This document shows, one piece after another, positions 5,660 to 7,104 of a stretch of 7,104 nt of DNA. Numbering within the stretch: position 1 is the first letter of the stretch; every line of letters begins with the position of its first letter. The position numbers were made by a program, and so were the translations under genes. Under the pieces are notes generated by a model. It made no database searches, was not told where the DNA came from, and saw only the letters and a program-made list of their open reading frames with translations. This stretch comes from an uncultured Alphaproteobacteria bacterium (GTDB lineage: Bacteria > Pseudomonadota > Alphaproteobacteria > Caulobacterales > Parvularculaceae): NCBI GenBank assembly GCA_938003575.1, contig CALKYG010000416.1, positions 1 to 7,104 of the forward strand. The letters run 5' to 3'.

Positions 5660-7104
5660 CTAGTCGAACAACCCGCCCTGCGCCGGCTTCATCGCCGAAG
5701 CCTTTTTCGGCTCGGGTCCAAGGTGCGCACGGCGCTCGCCGTCTGCAAAAACGAGCGCGACGGGCCCGGATGGCGGCAGATCCGCGGCGCGGCGAGCGAT
5801 CCGGCCGTCCGCGTTACGCACCAGCGCAAATCCGCGTTCAAGGACGCCGTGATAGGAAAGCGAATGCAGAAGACTCGACAGAGCGGCGAGCCGGTCAGCC
5901 GGGCGAACGAGCAGTTTCCTCGCGGCCTCGTTGAGCCGGCCGCCGTCCCGAGCAAGCGCGCGCGCGCCCTCGTCGATCCGTCGCGACACCTGTTCCGGGC
6001 TGAGGCGTTCGCCGAAAAGCTGCAGTTTCAAAATGCGGCGCCCGAAGCCGAGACTGAGCGTGCGCGCGCCGAACCCGGCGCCGGTCTGCGCAAAGCGCCG
6101 CGCCGCGGAATCGCTTCTAGCGCGCAAGGCGGACCCGAGCCGGCTCGCAAGATAGTCGAGCCTCTGGCCGCGCGCGCCAGTGAGGTCTTCGGGCCGTCCG
6201 AGACCCCGGCCGGCCGAAGCCAATCGCAACCGGCGCTCATCAAGACGGCGCGTTTCCGCCGTGATCATCCGGCGATGCTTGTTGAGAACTTCAGCCAACA
6301 GGTCCGACCGCATCGGCACCGCTTTTTCCGCCGCCGCGGTCGGCGTCGGCGCGCGCAGATCCGCGGCGTAGTCAATCAGCGTGGTGTCGGTTTCGTGGCC
6401 GACCGCTGAAATGAGCGGGATCGCGCTCGCCGCAGCGGCGCGCACGACGATTTCTTCATTGAAGCACCACAGATCCTCAAGGCTGCCGCCGCCGCGGGCA
6501 ACGATCAGAACATCAGGGCGCGGAATATCCCCGTCGACGGACAGCGCGTTGAAACCTTCGATCGCAGCCGCGATCTGCACTTCCGCGCCCTTGCCCTGAA
6601 CCAGCGTCGGCCAGACGATGACCCGGCGAGGGAACCGCTCGCGCAGGCGATGGAGAATGTCGCGAATGACGGCGCCGGCGGGCGAGGTGACGACGCCGAT
6701 CACCTCCGGCAGATAGGGGATCGCGCGCTTGCGGGCGGCGTCGAACAATCCTTCCGCTGCGAGCTTTTTCTTCCTTTCCTCAAGGAGCGCCATCAGCGCG
6801 CCTGCGCCCGCCGGCTCCAGCGAGTCGATGACAATCTGGTATTTGGACTGGCCGGGGAAAGTTGTGAGCCTGCCGGTCGCCACAACCTCCATTCCCTGTT
6901 CGGGAGCGATTTTCAGCCTTTGCGCGTTTCCTTTCCAGACGACCCCCGAAATCGTCGCGTTCTCGTCCTTGAGATCGAGGTATAGATGTCCGGACGCGGC
7001 GCGCGTCACGCGCCCGAGTTCGCCTCTGACGCGAACGAAGCCGAACCCGTCCTCAATCGCGCGCTTGACGGCGCCGGCAAGCTCGCTGACCGAGTATTCA
7101 TGGA
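5660..7104 (-). CDS. xseA: exodeoxyribonuclease VII large subunit XseA, 5' end outside the window
   Basis: XseA is the catalytic large subunit of exonuclease VII, which together with several XseB subunits degrades single-stranded DNA from both ends. The frame is open to the right edge. Codons before the internal GTG at 7009 encode EYSVSELAGAVKRAIEDGFG and VRVRGEL, the typical N-terminus of the OB-fold domain, so the true start lies just beyond 7104 and only a few residues are missing; about 480 residues are visible. The OB-fold continues through ASGHLYLDLKD and GVVWKG. The catalytic domain shows GVVTSPAGAVIRDI, GGGSLEDLWCFNEE (about nt 6452-6495) and SAVGHETDTTLIDYAADLRA (about nt 6348-6408). 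A long Arg/Ala-rich helical region follows, and the conserved ERGFALV lies near the C-terminus. All recognisable family motifs are intact. The xseB gene is not in this window. Confidence 0.97.
   Translation of the reverse strand, partial: HEYSVSELAGAVKRAIEDGFGFVRVRGELGRVTRAASGHLYLDLKDENATISGVVWKGNAQRLKIAPEQGMEVVATGRLTTFPGQSKYQIVIDSLEPAGAGALMALLEERKKKLAAEGLFDAARKRAIPYLPEVIGVVTSPAGAVIRDILHRLRERFPRRVIVWPTLVQGKGAEVQIAAAIEGFNALSVDGDIPRPDVLIVARGGGSLEDLWCFNEEIVVRAAAASAIPLISAVGHETDTTLIDYAADLRAPTPTAAAEKAVPMRSDLLAEVLNKHRRMITAETRRLDERRLRLASAGRGLGRPEDLTGARGQRLDYLASRLGSALRARSDSAARRFAQTGAGFGARTLSLGFGRRILKLQLFGERLSPEQVSRRIDEGARALARDGGRLNEAARKLLVRPADRLAALSSLLHSLSYHGVLERGFALVRNADGRIARRAADLPPSGPVALVFADGERRAHLGPEPKKASAMKPAQGGLFD

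Noticed and set aside
5600..6409. 269-codon open frame on the plus strand
   Set aside because: It is antisense to the catalytic and C-terminal parts of xseA, with a composition typical of shadow frames.
7007..7009. GTG at 7009 as the start of xseA
   Set aside because: The upstream codons in the same frame encode the conserved N-terminal OB-fold segment, so the gene continues past the window edge.

Overview
The window is a GC-rich, tightly packed stretch of a bacterial chromosome, most likely from an alphaproteobacterium. The indications are lipid A/Kdo biosynthesis genes (so a Gram-negative outer membrane), a DUF2093 gene beside xseA (an arrangement I associate with Alphaproteobacteria), and a heme-type bacterioferritin with its Bfd partner. 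The genus cannot be decided from the sequence. Nearly every base is coding; the largest gaps between genes are about 110 bases. I see no insertion sequence, phage gene, CRISPR array, tRNA or rRNA.

Left arm, plus strand (about 1-3077): three genes joined by ATGA overlaps encode consecutive late steps of Kdo2-lipid A synthesis. They are waaA (Kdo transferase, 5' end cut by the window), lpxK (lipid A 4'-kinase) and an lpxL/htrB-type late acyltransferase. Reaction order would be LpxK, WaaA, LpxL; gene order is waaA, lpxK, lpxL.

Right arm, minus strand, read from the right edge leftward (7104 to 3078): xseA (exonuclease VII large subunit, 5' end outside the window), a short DUF2093 gene, a predicted lipoprotein M23 (LytM-type) peptidase with all zinc-ligand residues, then an iron module: bfd (ferredoxin), bfr (bacterioferritin) and a small Kazal-domain lipoprotein whose ATG overlaps the bfr stop codon (TGATG). 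A 79-base gap upstream of bfd holds a good Fur-box-like sequence overlapping a TTGACA -35-like hexamer, suggesting iron-responsive transcription of bfd, probably continuing into bfr and the lipoprotein gene.

The two arms converge with no gap: the lpxL stop codon ends at 3077 and the lipoprotein gene's stop codon occupies 3078-3080. Most of the window is ordinary housekeeping content. The point most worth a second look is the Kazal protease-inhibitor-like lipoprotein translationally linked to bacterioferritin, with a canonical-looking reactive loop and a rearranged cysteine pattern.
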